This document shows, one piece after another, positions 5,667 through 13,218 of a stretch of 64,000 nt of DNA. The DNA is from Chloroflexota bacterium (lineage in GTDB: Bacteria; Chloroflexota; Dormibacteria; Dormibacterales; Dormibacteraceae): assembly GCA_005880915.1 (NCBI GenBank), contig VBIW01000047.1, positions 18,140 through 82,139 of the forward strand, in the 5' to 3' direction. The notes under the pieces were generated by a model, which saw only the letters and a program-made list of their open reading frames with translations, was not told the DNA's origin and ran no database searches. Every line of letters begins with the position of its first letter. Within the stretch, counting starts at the first letter, position 1. A program made the position numbers and the translations under genes.

Positions 5667-8411
5667 TTGTTCCTCAGGTCCCTGCAATTGCTGGGCTTCA
5701 AAACCTTTGCCCGGCAGACCGAGATCCAGTTCGACGGCGGAGTGACCGCCATCGTTGGCCCCAACGGTTCGGGGAAGACGAACATTGTCGACTCCATCAA
5801 ATGGGTGCTTGGCTCGGGCCAGGCTCGCGACATTCGCGGCAAGAAGATGGAGGAGGTCATCTACGCCGGCGGCGAGCGGCGTTCGCGCGCCTCCTACGCC
5901 GAGGTCACCATGGTTTTCGACAACACGGCCGGCCGCCTGCCCGTCGACTACCACGAGGTCGCGATCAAGAGGCGGGTGGAGCGCGACGGTGAGAGCGACT
6001 ACTTCCTCAACGGCACCCGGGTGCGACGCCGCGACCTCATCCACCTGCTCGCCTCGACGGGCCTGACCGTCGACTCGTACGCGATCATCGACCAGCACGA
6101 CATAGAGCACATCGTCGTGTGCACCCCGGCTGAGCGCCGGCAGCTGCTGGAGGAAGCCGCGCAGGTGCGCGGCGTCAAAGCCCGCCGCCAGGAGGCGGTG
6201 CAGAAGCTGCAGGACCTCGCGGCAAATCTGCTCCGGCTCGAAGACCTGAAGACTGAGCTCGGGCCGCGTCTCGAAACACTGCGTGCCCAGGCCGCCGCCG
6301 CCCGGGAGGCCGCCGAGGCAAACGGCAGGCTGGAGCTCCTTCGCGGCAGCATCGTGTGGGAAGAGTGGCGAGAGGCGCGGGACGCCCACCGCCGCGCGTC
6401 GGCCCAGGTCCAGTCGCTGGAGCGCCGCCTCATCGAGGCGCGCGAGCAGTCCCGAGTCACGGAAGAGGAATTTCAATCGGGCCGGGCCGCCATGCAGGAA
6501 GCCCAGGACCGGCGCCTTGCCCGACAGCGAACGCTGGGCCAGCTTCGGCTCGAGCTGTCCGACGCCGAGCACCGGCTGCAGCTGGCCGAGGAGAGGCTCG
6601 AGAACCGCAAGTCCGTGGCCGAGACCGCCCGCCGCGCCGAGGCCGAGAACAAAGCTGTCCTCGAAGCGGCGGCCGACCTGCACAAACAGCTGACCAAAGA
6701 GCTCGCCCTCGAGGCCCTTCCTGTCGAGGAGGTTGCCGAGACCGAGCTCGCCGAAGCCGAGAGGCGGGCCAAGGTCGCGGAGGAGGCGGCGGTAGCGCTG
6801 GCCAGACTTCGCTCTGAGCTCGAGGGCATCGAATCCCTCCGACCGGACTCGTCCTCTGGCGTCCGTCTCGGCGAGGTCATCACGGCGCGGCCCGGCTACG
6901 AGGCAGCGCTGGCGGCGGTGCTGGGCCCGCTGCTCGACGCGATGGTCGTGGCCGACGAAAGCGCAGCGATGGAGTCGACACGCGCGACCGACAGGCAGGT
7001 CACAGCCCTCTTCCCGGTGGACGGAGTTGAGCCGGTCGACGGTTCGCTCTACCACCACGTCGAGATCCGCGATGGTTACGAAACCATCGCCCGCCGGCTG
7101 CTGGGCGGGGTGGTGGTCGGCCGCGACGTGACAGTCGAAGGCGTCTACAGCGAGCCGGGCATGATCCGATCGGGCGCGGACCCGCGCGTGGCCCTGGAGG
7201 CGCGCCGGGCCGAGCTCCAGCGGCGGATGCCGAAGCTCGAGGCAGACGCGTCGCTCGCCCATGACACAGCCAGCGAGCTGCGGCGCCTGCGGGAGGCGAT
7301 GGAACGCGGCCAGATGCGCAACCGCCTGGATTCGATTCGCCGGCAGGCGGCAATGGTGGAGGAGGACCTCGCCCGACTGACGGCCGTATCCGAGGACCGC
7401 CGGACGCGCGTAGTCCAGGCCGAGCAGGCGGTGACGACCGCGTCCGAATCGATTCCCGAGCTGCACCGCGCCGCCGAGGGTGCGCGCCAGGTGCTGACGA
7501 GCGCCGAGCACGACGCCCCTGAGGACGAGGCCGAGATGGCGGAGAGCGCCAAGCGCCTTGTCGCCCTCGAAGAGGCCCGGATCGACGCCCGCCTTCGGGC
7601 AGGCAACCTGGAAGGCAACATGGAGCTGATCGCCCGCGAGACCGAGCTGCTGCAGGCGAAGATGGATGAGATCCGCGCCCGCATGCCGGACGGCGTCGCG
7701 CCCGAAGAGGTGCCGGGTGGCAAGGCCCGCGAGCGCGAGATGCGCGCCCTGGAGCGGCGCCTCGAGGAGATCGGCCCGACGAACGCCCTGGCCGAATCCG
7801 AATGCCGCGAGCTCGAGGAGCGCTACGTGAACCTGGCCGAGCAGCTCGAAGACATCACCAGGGCGCGTGCCGACCTGGAAAACCTCATCTCCAAGCTGCG
7901 CGAGGAGGAAGAGTCGCGCTACGAGGCGGTCTTCGGCGCCGTCGCGGCAAACTTCCACGAGTACTTCGCCGAGCTGATCCCCGGCGGGCGCGCCACCCTG
8001 CGTCACGCGGAGGGTGACGAGGGCCCGCGCACCGGCGTGGAGATCCTCGTCCAGCCTCCGCGCAAGAGACTGCAGAACGTCACGCTCCTTTCCTCCGGTG
8101 AGCGCTCGCTCGCCGCGCTCGCCCTGGTGCTCGCGCTGGACGAGGTCAACCCGAGCCCCTTCACGATCCTGGACGAGGTCGATGCGGCGCTCGACGACGC
8201 AAACGTGGACAGGTTCGGACAGATGGTCGCGCGCCTCGGCGCCCAGCGCCAGTTCCTCGTGATCACGCACAACCACGTGACCATGTCCTACGCATCGACG
8301 CTTTACGGCATTCATCTGGACGAGAGCGGTTCGTCGCACCTCGTCTCGGTCCGTCTCGAGGACATCCGCAAGCCCGCGAGCCGAGCGGCGACCACAGCCC
8401 AAGCAGGCTGA
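5667..8411 (+). CDS. smc: chromosome segregation protein SMC (short-armed, divergent motifs)
   Basis: SMC is the condensin ATPase that organises and segregates the chromosome. The 914-residue protein has an N-terminal ATPase half with GPNGSGKTNIVDSIKW (Walker A), a coiled coil, a hinge near 400-510 (GVRLGEVITARPGYEAALAA), a second coil, and a C-terminal head with ILDEVDAALDD (Walker B and D-loop). Most SMCs are about 1150-1200 residues, so both arms are shortened. The signature usually read as LSGGEK is LSSGER at 808-813, and the IGQG segment reads IDQH. TTG 5667 is the start, and a TAAACT lies 10 nt upstream. Its stop overlaps the proposed ftsY start as CTGA. Confidence 0.93.
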   Translation: MFLRSLQLLGFKTFARQTEIQFDGGVTAIVGPNGSGKTNIVDSIKWVLGSGQARDIRGKKMEEVIYAGGERRSRASYAEVTMVFDNTAGRLPVDYHEVAIKRRVERDGESDYFLNGTRVRRRDLIHLLASTGLTVDSYAIIDQHDIEHIVVCTPAERRQLLEEAAQVRGVKARRQEAVQKLQDLAANLLRLEDLKTELGPRLETLRAQAAAAREAAEANGRLELLRGSIVWEEWREARDAHRRASAQVQSLERRLIEAREQSRVTEEEFQSGRAAMQEAQDRRLARQRTLGQLRLELSDAEHRLQLAEERLENRKSVAETARRAEAENKAVLEAAADLHKQLTKELALEALPVEEVAETELAEAERRAKVAEEAAVALARLRSELEGIESLRPDSSSGVRLGEVITARPGYEAALAAVLGPLLDAMVVADESAAMESTRATDRQVTALFPVDGVEPVDGSLYHHVEIRDGYETIARRLLGGVVVGRDVTVEGVYSEPGMIRSGADPRVALEARRAELQRRMPKLEADASLAHDTASELRRLREAMERGQMRNRLDSIRRQAAMVEEDLARLTAVSEDRRTRVVQAEQAVTTASESIPELHRAAEGARQVLTSAEHDAPEDEAEMAESAKRLVALEEARIDARLRAGNLEGNMELIARETELLQAKMDEIRARMPDGVAPEEVPGGKAREREMRALERRLEEIGPTNALAESECRELEERYVNLAEQLEDITRARADLENLISKLREEEESRYEAVFGAVAANFHEYFAELIPGGRATLRHAEGDEGPRTGVEILVQPPRKRLQNVTLLSSGERSLAALALVLALDEVNPSPFTILDEVDAALDDANVDRFGQMVARLGAQRQFLVITHNHVTMSYASTLYGIHLDESGSSHLVSVRLEDIRKPASRAATTAQAG

Positions 8412-9301
8412 GCGAGCCGAAGCCCAGCCTCTGGAGTCGAGTCGGCAGCCGCACGCGCGGCGTGCTGGCGGCAGGTCTTCGCTCGCTCAGCCCGCCCCTT
8501 GCATCCGGTTTCTACGAAGGGCTCGAGGAGGTGCTGGTCGCAGCCGACCTCGGCCCCGCGATGGCAGCTCGCCTTACGGCGGGCGTCCGCTCTCGCGCCC
8601 CTCGCACACGCGAGGAGGCCGCCGAGGCACTTGTCGCGGCGGCCTCCGCAGTGATGTCGAAGCAGCCTCGCGAGCTGAACCTCGCCGGTAACCCCGCCTG
8701 CATCTTGCTCTACGGAGTGAATGGCGCGGGCAAGACGACGACCGCCGGCAAGCTCGCCCATCGACTCCGCGCTGAGGGTCGCAAGCCTCTCATCGTCGCG
8801 GCCGACACCTACCGCGCCGCGGGGATCGAGCAGATGGTGCTCTGGGCAGAGCGCGCCGGCGTGCCTCATTTCGACGGCTCCAGCGGAGCCGACCCTGCGT
8901 CGGTCGTGTTCGATGGAGTACAGACCGCGCACAAGCGAGGCCACGACGTGGTCATCGCCGACACGGCGGGCCGCCTCCAGACCCAGCGCAACCTCATCGA
9001 AGAGCTGGGCAAGGTGGGGCGCGTCGTAAGCAAGGCCCTGGACGGCGCGCCATACGAATCGCTGCTTGTCCTCGACGCCGTGATCGGTCTCACCAGCGTC
9101 GTCCACGCGCGCGCGTTCAACAAAGCAATCCCAATGACGGGCCTCGTGCTCGCAAAGCTCGACAGCAGCGCCAAAGGCGGCGCCGCGATCGCCATCGAAG
9201 CCGAGCTCGACGTGCCGGTGAAACTGGCCGGAGTGGGGGAGGGCATCGACGATCTCGTGCCCTTCGACCCGGCGGCCTTCGTGCGCGCCATCTTCGACTA
9301 G
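8408..9301 (+). CDS. ftsY: signal recognition particle receptor FtsY; proposed CTG start
   Basis: FtsY is the SRP receptor GTPase at the membrane. The NG domain shows GVNGAGKTTT (P-loop, about 103-112), DTYRAAGIEQ, DTAGR, and GVGEGIDDLVPFD at the end. The first canonical codon is GTG 8462, but the conserved N-terminal helix (SLWSRVGSRTRGVLAAGL, compare E. coli GFFARLKRSLLKTKENL) is encoded before it. No ATG, GTG or TTG precedes it; CTG 8408 overlapping the smc stop (CTGA) is the best candidate. The family DATTGQNA reads DAVIGLTS and TKLDGTAKGG reads AKLDSSAKGG, both unusual. Its stop TAG shares CTAG with the convergent HNH gene. Confidence 0.92.
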   Translation: MSEPKPSLWSRVGSRTRGVLAAGLRSLSPPLASGFYEGLEEVLVAADLGPAMAARLTAGVRSRAPRTREEAAEALVAAASAVMSKQPRELNLAGNPACILLYGVNGAGKTTTAGKLAHRLRAEGRKPLIVAADTYRAAGIEQMVLWAERAGVPHFDGSSGADPASVVFDGVQTAHKRGHDVVIADTAGRLQTQRNLIEELGKVGRVVSKALDGAPYESLLVLDAVIGLTSVVHARAFNKAIPMTGLVLAKLDSSAKGGAAIAIEAELDVPVKLAGVGEGIDDLVPFDPAAFVRAIFD

Positions 9302-10530
9302 ATGTTGTCCTCCCCATTCATGGGGAGGTGGCTCCTCCCCGTCTCATCGGGAGGTGGCCCGGAGGGCCGGAGGGGCTGCTTCCCTTCCCCGCTCGCCGGG
9401 GAAGGTGGGCGTGGCTGCCAAGCAGCCCCGCCCGGATGGGGAGTTCCAAACTCAATCCTCGGCGCAACGGTCATCAAGCGTCCGTCATCCGTCTTGACGA
9501 TCTGCCAACCGCCCTCATGCACCAGCCAGTGATGCCGGTGGCAGAGCAGGACCTGGTTCTCGATCTCTCCGCCGCCGCCGTGCAGCCAGTGCACCAGGTG
9601 ATGCCCGTCGCACCACAACGCCGGCCGCTCGCACCCGCCCCACTGGCAGTGCTGATCGCGCGCGATGAGCGCTCGGCGTCGCGGACCCTTGATGGTCCGC
9701 TCGCTCCGCCCGACATCGATCACGACCGAGTCCCGCATGAGGACGCGGGTCAGGCTGCAGTCACAGGCCCAGCGCTCGACTGTCTTCGACGCGATGGGGA
9801 GGGAGAACTCGTTCTCCGCGCCCGGCGCCCCGATGACACCGAGAAGGGTCTCGATCGAGCTCGTGACCTGCATCTGGACTCTCAGCCCGCCGCCGTGGCT
9901 GGCCAGCTCCACGAGAGCATCGGCGTAGCGTCTTTCCAGGTTCCGTCCGTCGTCCCAGCTCGTCCGACGGGCGAGCGGCTCGAGCGCCGTGCGCACCGCG
10001 GCGCCGCCGATGGAATCGAGTGCGCCACTGATCAGCAGTCCGCCGTCCTCGCCCTTGCTCAACCACAGGCGCCGATTCTCGACAAGCTCCACCTGCTCAG
10101 CCGCATAGCCTTCGGCGTCCACCGCGTGCCGGTAGTGGAGGCTCTCGTAATAGAACTTGCCCGGCGAGACCTTGCGCGCCACATCGAGCAGCTGCGTCTC
10201 ATCGAACCGCGCCCCGGTCGCCATCGCTGTCCGCGCCATCACGGCCAGGTTGCTGAAGCCGATCTCGCCGGCCTCCATCGCCTGGACGCTGGCCGCGATC
10301 TGGGCATGCCGCTGGCCGACCGCGATCCGATCGCCGGCCACCTTCTCGGTCAGGTTGCAGTTGAATCGGATCCAGTCGATCGGGGTGTTCGAGCCCTCAT
10401 CGGACCAGTGATCGGTCTGGGCAAACTCCGCGGCGAGCTTCGACTGCTCCAGCTGGAGTGCGTCGATCTGACGCTGGATCTTGATCAACTCTCGGGCGAT
10501 CTCAGCGCCCCGGGACACCATCTGAAGCAC
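9298..10530 (-). CDS. HNH endonuclease, DUF222/13E12-repeat family
   Basis: The 410-residue protein has a DUF222 region (about 1-290) followed by an HNH nuclease domain: CQWGGCERPALWCDGHHLVHW, then NQVLLCHRHHWLVHEGGW. Such proteins are abundant in Actinobacteria; in Mycobacterium tuberculosis several 13E12 family members are LexA-regulated. Start GTG 10530 fits a TACGCT hexamer 7 nt upstream and a symmetric SOS-type box just beyond it; ATG 10521 is an alternative. The last 45 or so residues are Pro/Gly/Ser-rich and are encoded by the repeat block at 9307-9443, so they are unlikely to belong to the nuclease fold. Its cellular substrate is unknown. Confidence 0.9.
   Translation of the reverse strand: MLQMVSRGAEIARELIKIQRQIDALQLEQSKLAAEFAQTDHWSDEGSNTPIDWIRFNCNLTEKVAGDRIAVGQRHAQIAASVQAMEAGEIGFSNLAVMARTAMATGARFDETQLLDVARKVSPGKFYYESLHYRHAVDAEGYAAEQVELVENRRLWLSKGEDGGLLISGALDSIGGAAVRTALEPLARRTSWDDGRNLERRYADALVELASHGGGLRVQMQVTSSIETLLGVIGAPGAENEFSLPIASKTVERWACDCSLTRVLMRDSVVIDVGRSERTIKGPRRRALIARDQHCQWGGCERPALWCDGHHLVHWLHGGGGEIENQVLLCHRHHWLVHEGGWQIVKTDDGRLMTVAPRIEFGTPHPGGAAWQPRPPSPASGEGKQPLRPSGPPPDETGRSHLPMNGEDNI
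9307..9443. repeat. REP-like repeats inside the 3' end of the HNH gene
   Basis: Two subtypes lie side by side: CTCCCCATTCATGGGGAG-type and CTTCCCC-gctcgcc-GGGGAAG-type hairpins, with GGAGGGG and GGATGGGGAG tails. The block is in frame with, and encodes, the C-terminal tail of the convergent HNH gene. Confidence 0.8.
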
Positions 10531-10537
10531 GCCTGGC

Positions 10538-10543
10538 AGCGTA
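10538..10543 (-). promoter_or_regulatory. -10 element TACGCT for the HNH gene
   Basis: On the minus strand TACGCT ends 7 nt before GTG 10530. It abuts the SOS-type palindrome, so a repressor bound there would block it. Confidence 0.5.
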
Positions 10544-10558
10544 CGAACAACTGTTCGT
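10543..10558. promoter_or_regulatory. LexA/SOS-type operator
   Basis: ACGAACAACTGTTCGT is a 7+2+7 inverted repeat containing CGAAC-N4-GTTCG, the Gram-positive/mycobacterial LexA box pattern. It sits directly upstream of the -10 element of the DUF222-HNH gene, and also about 60 bp upstream of the PHP gene on the other strand. Confidence 0.65.
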
Positions 10559-10616
10559 CAGATCAACGCCCTTTACAGCCAAAAAACGCAACCCGAATCT
10601 GCGACAGTCGAAGGCA

Positions 10617-11318
10617 GTGCGAGCCGACCCCCACTGCCACACCATCTCCTCCGACGGCATGGTCACCCCGGCCCAGCTGGTCGCGGCCGCCGTTGCAGCC
10701 AAGCTCGACCTGATCGCGGTCACCGACCATGACACGATGGCCTCGGTCAAGGAGACGCAACAGCGTGGCGAGGACGCCGGCATCCAGGTGGTGGCCGGGC
10801 AGGAGATCACGACCAGGTGGCCCGCCCAGACCCACCTCCTGGCCTGGTTCCTGGATCAGCCCGTCAAGCGCAGAATGTCGCTCGCGGACAGCGTGAAGGC
10901 GATCCACGATCAAGGCGGGCTCGCGATAATCCCGCACCCGTTCATGCCTGTCTACGTCGCTTCGGTGCAGCCCGACATGCTGCGCAGGCTTATCGAGGAC
11001 CATCCGATCGACGGGATCGAGATGGTCTTCACGGTCCCCATCGGCGCGAGGCGCCGCAAACAGCTCGACGCGTTCTACGCGGCAAACAAGGAGCGACTTG
11101 GCGCTGCGATAGGAGGCAGCGACTGCCACTTCGGCGAGCACGATATAGGTATCGCGGTCACCGAATACGACGGAGACTTCAAGACGGCGGTCAAGAACGC
11201 CGCCACCAGGCCGCGACGTCTGAAGGACAAGCGCGACGTGCCGCTCGGGATCGCCGCCCGCCAGCAGTGGCGGGCCCTCGTCGACCTACCTTTCAGGAGA
11301 CTGCGCGGCCAGGTCTAG
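10617..11318 (+). CDS. PHP domain phosphoesterase
   Basis: This 233-residue protein is a polymerase-and-histidinol-phosphatase (PHP) metal-dependent phosphoesterase. Metal-binding motifs are in order: DPHCH at the N-terminus, VTDHD, an E in QEI, PHPF and GGSDCHF near residue 165. The family acts on small phosphorylated substrates (for example nucleoside 3',5'-bisphosphate or histidinol phosphate in relatives); the substrate is not evident here. Start GTG 10617 gives RADPHCHT, the usual beginning. The last 33 bases overlap the 3' end of the convergent inositol-phosphatase-like gene. Confidence 0.82.
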   Translation: MRADPHCHTISSDGMVTPAQLVAAAVAAKLDLIAVTDHDTMASVKETQQRGEDAGIQVVAGQEITTRWPAQTHLLAWFLDQPVKRRMSLADSVKAIHDQGGLAIIPHPFMPVYVASVQPDMLRRLIEDHPIDGIEMVFTVPIGARRRKQLDAFYAANKERLGAAIGGSDCHFGEHDIGIAVTEYDGDFKTAVKNAATRPRRLKDKRDVPLGIAARQQWRALVDLPFRRLRGQV

Positions 11319-12068
11319 CAGCACCTCGTGCACCGCCGGCGAGGCCGCCAGGACGTTGCCCGTTTCGATCCAGCTGTCACCGCCCGACCAATCGGTGACG
11401 CGGCCGCCCACCTCCATCACCATCCCTGCCCCCGCGGCGAGGTCCCAGGTGTGGAGGCCGAGCTCGAAGAACCCGTCGAACGTGTTCGACGAGGTCCAGG
11501 CCAGGTCCAGGGCAGCCGCGCCCGCGCGGCGGAGGTCCTCGAAGCGCAGCAGCGCCTGTCTCATCACCGGCAGGTAGCGCGACAACAGCTTCTTGTTGCG
11601 AAACGGAAAGCCGGTGGCGACCACCGCGCTCGACGGGTCGACAACCCTATGCTGCGGCAGGCGGTCGCCATTCAAGAAAGCGCCCTCGCCGCGAGCGAAG
11701 GTGAACTCGAGGCTCAGAAAGGGTGCCAGAACAATGCCAACGGCCGGCCGGCCGCTGTCGAGCAGCGCCACCGACACCGCCACGATGGGAAACCCGCGCG
11801 TGAAGTTCGTCGTCCCGTCCAACGGGTCGACCGCCCACATCGTCTGGGCGCGCAGGCCGCCGCCCTCTTCGGCCAGCACGGCGATTCCAGGCGCCTCCCG
11901 GGCGAGGACTTCGAGGATCGCCGCCTCGGATCGCCAGTCCGTCGCGGTGACGTAGTCGCCGACGCCCTTCAGCTCGAACGCGCTCCCCGGCCTGGGCAGC
12001 CCTGTCTCGAGAATCACAGCGGCCCCCGCGCGTGCGGCGCGCAGCGCCACAGGAAGGAGCGAGCTCAG
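11286..12068 (-). CDS. inositol monophosphatase family protein; proposed CTG start
   Basis: This is a Mg2+-dependent sugar or inositol phosphatase-like enzyme. It has the EE pair (AEEGGG), the signature DPLDGTTNFTRGFP, and the C-terminal WDLAAGAGMVMEVGG. The substrate may be myo-inositol-1-phosphate, histidinol phosphate or another monoester. The first canonical start is GTG 12050, but the frame upstream encodes SSLLP, giving the family-like opening SLLPVALRAARAGAAVILE. The only start-like codon there is CTG at 12068-12066, overlapping the stop of the Lrp-type gene (CTGA). Length from CTG is 260 residues, normal for the family. Confidence 0.85.
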   Translation of the reverse strand: MSSLLPVALRAARAGAAVILETGLPRPGSAFELKGVGDYVTATDWRSEAAILEVLAREAPGIAVLAEEGGGLRAQTMWAVDPLDGTTNFTRGFPIVAVSVALLDSGRPAVGIVLAPFLSLEFTFARGEGAFLNGDRLPQHRVVDPSSAVVATGFPFRNKKLLSRYLPVMRQALLRFEDLRRAGAAALDLAWTSSNTFDGFFELGLHTWDLAAGAGMVMEVGGRVTDWSGGDSWIETGNVLAASPAVHEVLLDLAAQSPER

Positions 12069-12355
12069 GCCTGCTTGTCCTCGAGGCCGAGGCCGAACAT
12101 CGCCTCGAGGTCGTGGGCCGAGAACTGCTGAAACGCGACCATGGTCTGCGTCCGCGCGATGTGGTTGAGCTTGGCCAGGTGCTGGGTCACCACTTTGGCG
12201 AGGTCATCATGCTCGCGCACCCGGACGATCGCGATGAAATCCCAGTCCCCGGTGACCGTGTACACCTCCGCCACGCCGTCCACGTCGGCGAGCTCCGGGC
12301 CGAGGTGGGTGAGACCCTCGCGCTCGGCCTTGACGAGGATGAACGCGGTCAGCAT
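12065..12355 (-). CDS. Lrp/AsnC ligand-binding (RAM) domain protein
   Basis: The 96-residue protein is a stand-alone RAM/SIAM domain of the Lrp/AsnC family without a DNA-binding helix-turn-helix. Recognisable parts are MLTAFILVKAE at the start, VAEVYTVTGDWDFIAIVRV in the middle and IARTQTMVAFQQF near the end. Such proteins bind amino acids as oligomers and may modulate other Lrp regulators. ATG 12355 lies 4 nt after the DinB stop, and its stop overlaps the proposed start of the phosphatase, so the three form an operon. Confidence 0.85.
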   Translation of the reverse strand: MLTAFILVKAEREGLTHLGPELADVDGVAEVYTVTGDWDFIAIVRVREHDDLAKVVTQHLAKLNHIARTQTMVAFQQFSAHDLEAMFGLGLEDKQA

Positions 12356-12359
12356 GGAG

Positions 12360-12860
12360 TCACGTCGCGAGCACCGGAACCATCCCGCCGGTTGCCTCGC
12401 CGTAAGCCCACACGTCCATGTCGCCGTATTCGAGACCGTGGGCGCCGAGGATCGTGCAGATATGGGTCCGGTGGTCGTTGCCGTGGTGCAGCGCCTGGAG
12501 GAGCACCACGCCAAGGTGCAATTGGAACTGTCGGTCGCCGTACTGCGTATCGATCACGTCATCGGGGGTGATCCGTCCGGCGGCTTCGATGAGCTGGTTC
12601 CCGCCGCGTTCGGCGATCAGCCTGAGGGCGCCGACGCCCGGGAACTTATCCTTCTCATGGATCTGGGGCTCGTGCCCGACCATGCGTCGCAAATACCGCT
12701 GCTCTCCGCCCAGCAGGTGCTGCAGCGTCGCGGCGATGGTGCCGTACGTCCCCGGCGTGGTGAGCTGCAGCTGCTCGTTGCTCAACCTGGCGCAAACGTC
12801 GAGCAGGTGCAGGTTGGCCCACTTGTGATAGCGAAACGCTTCGATCAGCAGCGGCCCCAC
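12360..12860 (-). CDS. DinB family protein (putative metal-dependent hydrolase/transferase)
   Basis: The 166-residue four-helix-bundle protein shows FRYHKWANLHLLDVC at the N-terminus, HLLGGEQRYLRR in the middle and QALHHGNDHRTHICTIL near the C-terminus. The three histidines (YHKWAN region, HLLGGE, HHGNDH) match the DinB/YfiT metal site. Relatives include bacillithiol and mycothiol S-transferases and damage-inducible proteins; function here is unassigned. Start GTG 12860 is supported by TAGAAT exactly 9 nt upstream. It is divergent from ylxM. Confidence 0.85.
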   Translation of the reverse strand: MGPLLIEAFRYHKWANLHLLDVCARLSNEQLQLTTPGTYGTIAATLQHLLGGEQRYLRRMVGHEPQIHEKDKFPGVGALRLIAERGGNQLIEAAGRITPDDVIDTQYGDRQFQLHLGVVLLQALHHGNDHRTHICTILGAHGLEYGDMDVWAYGEATGGMVPVLAT

Positions 12861-12869
12861 GACGCCCTG

Positions 12870-12875
12870 ATTCTA
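12870..12875 (-). promoter_or_regulatory. -10 element TAGAAT for the dinB-type operon
   Basis: On the minus strand TAGAAT ends 9 nt before GTG 12860 with no Shine-Dalgarno between. It lies back-to-back with the ylxM promoter. Confidence 0.55.
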
Positions 12876-12883
12876 AAACTTGG

Positions 12884-12889
12884 TAACCT
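12884..12889 (+). promoter_or_regulatory. -10 element TAACCT for the ylxM-ffh operon
   Basis: TAACCT ends 8 nt before ATG 12898; no ribosome-binding site lies between. Confidence 0.5.
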
Positions 12890-12897
12890 GTCAAGGC

Positions 12898-13218
12898 ATG
12901 GCACTTGACACCCTCCAGGCCCGTGGCCGGACGCTGGCCCTCTACGAGCGTTATGGGACGCTGCTGACAGAGCACCAGCGCGAGGTGCTGGACCTCTACC
13001 TGCGCAGCGATTGGTCCCTCGCCGAGGTGGCCGCCCACCAGGGCACATCGCGGGCCGCGGTGCACGATCTGCTCAGACGCTCGACCCGCGCCCTCCAGGA
13101 GTACGAGCGGAGGCTGGGCCTCCTGGCGGAGTCGACACGACGCAAGCGGGCGCTCGCAGCGGTCGAGCGCGAGCTGAACGGCCTGAAGCGCCGCCTGGAG
13201 AGGCTCGAAAGTGTTTGA
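12898..13218 (+). CDS. ylxM: YlxM family helix-turn-helix protein (SRP-associated)
   Basis: The 106-residue protein matches the YlxM/UPF0122 family: YGTLLTEHQREVLDLYL, then LAEVAAHQGTSRAAVHDLLRR, which is a sigma-70 region 4-like helix-turn-helix, then a basic C-terminal coil. YlxM is encoded with ffh in many Gram-positives and modulates SRP activity in Streptococcus. Here it overlaps ffh by 8 bp. ATG 12898 is chosen because TAACCT is 8 nt upstream; the longer frame from 12880 has no support. Confidence 0.88.
   Translation: MALDTLQARGRTLALYERYGTLLTEHQREVLDLYLRSDWSLAEVAAHQGTSRAAVHDLLRRSTRALQEYERRLGLLAESTRRKRALAAVERELNGLKRRLERLESV

Noticed and set aside
5382..8402. A 1006-codon open frame opposite smc
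   Set aside because: It is antisense to a clear SMC gene, has no recognisable domains and is a GC-codon shadow.
9298..10530. Homing endonuclease or intein because of the HNH motif
   Set aside because: It is a free-standing DUF222 gene, not inserted in a host gene or intron.
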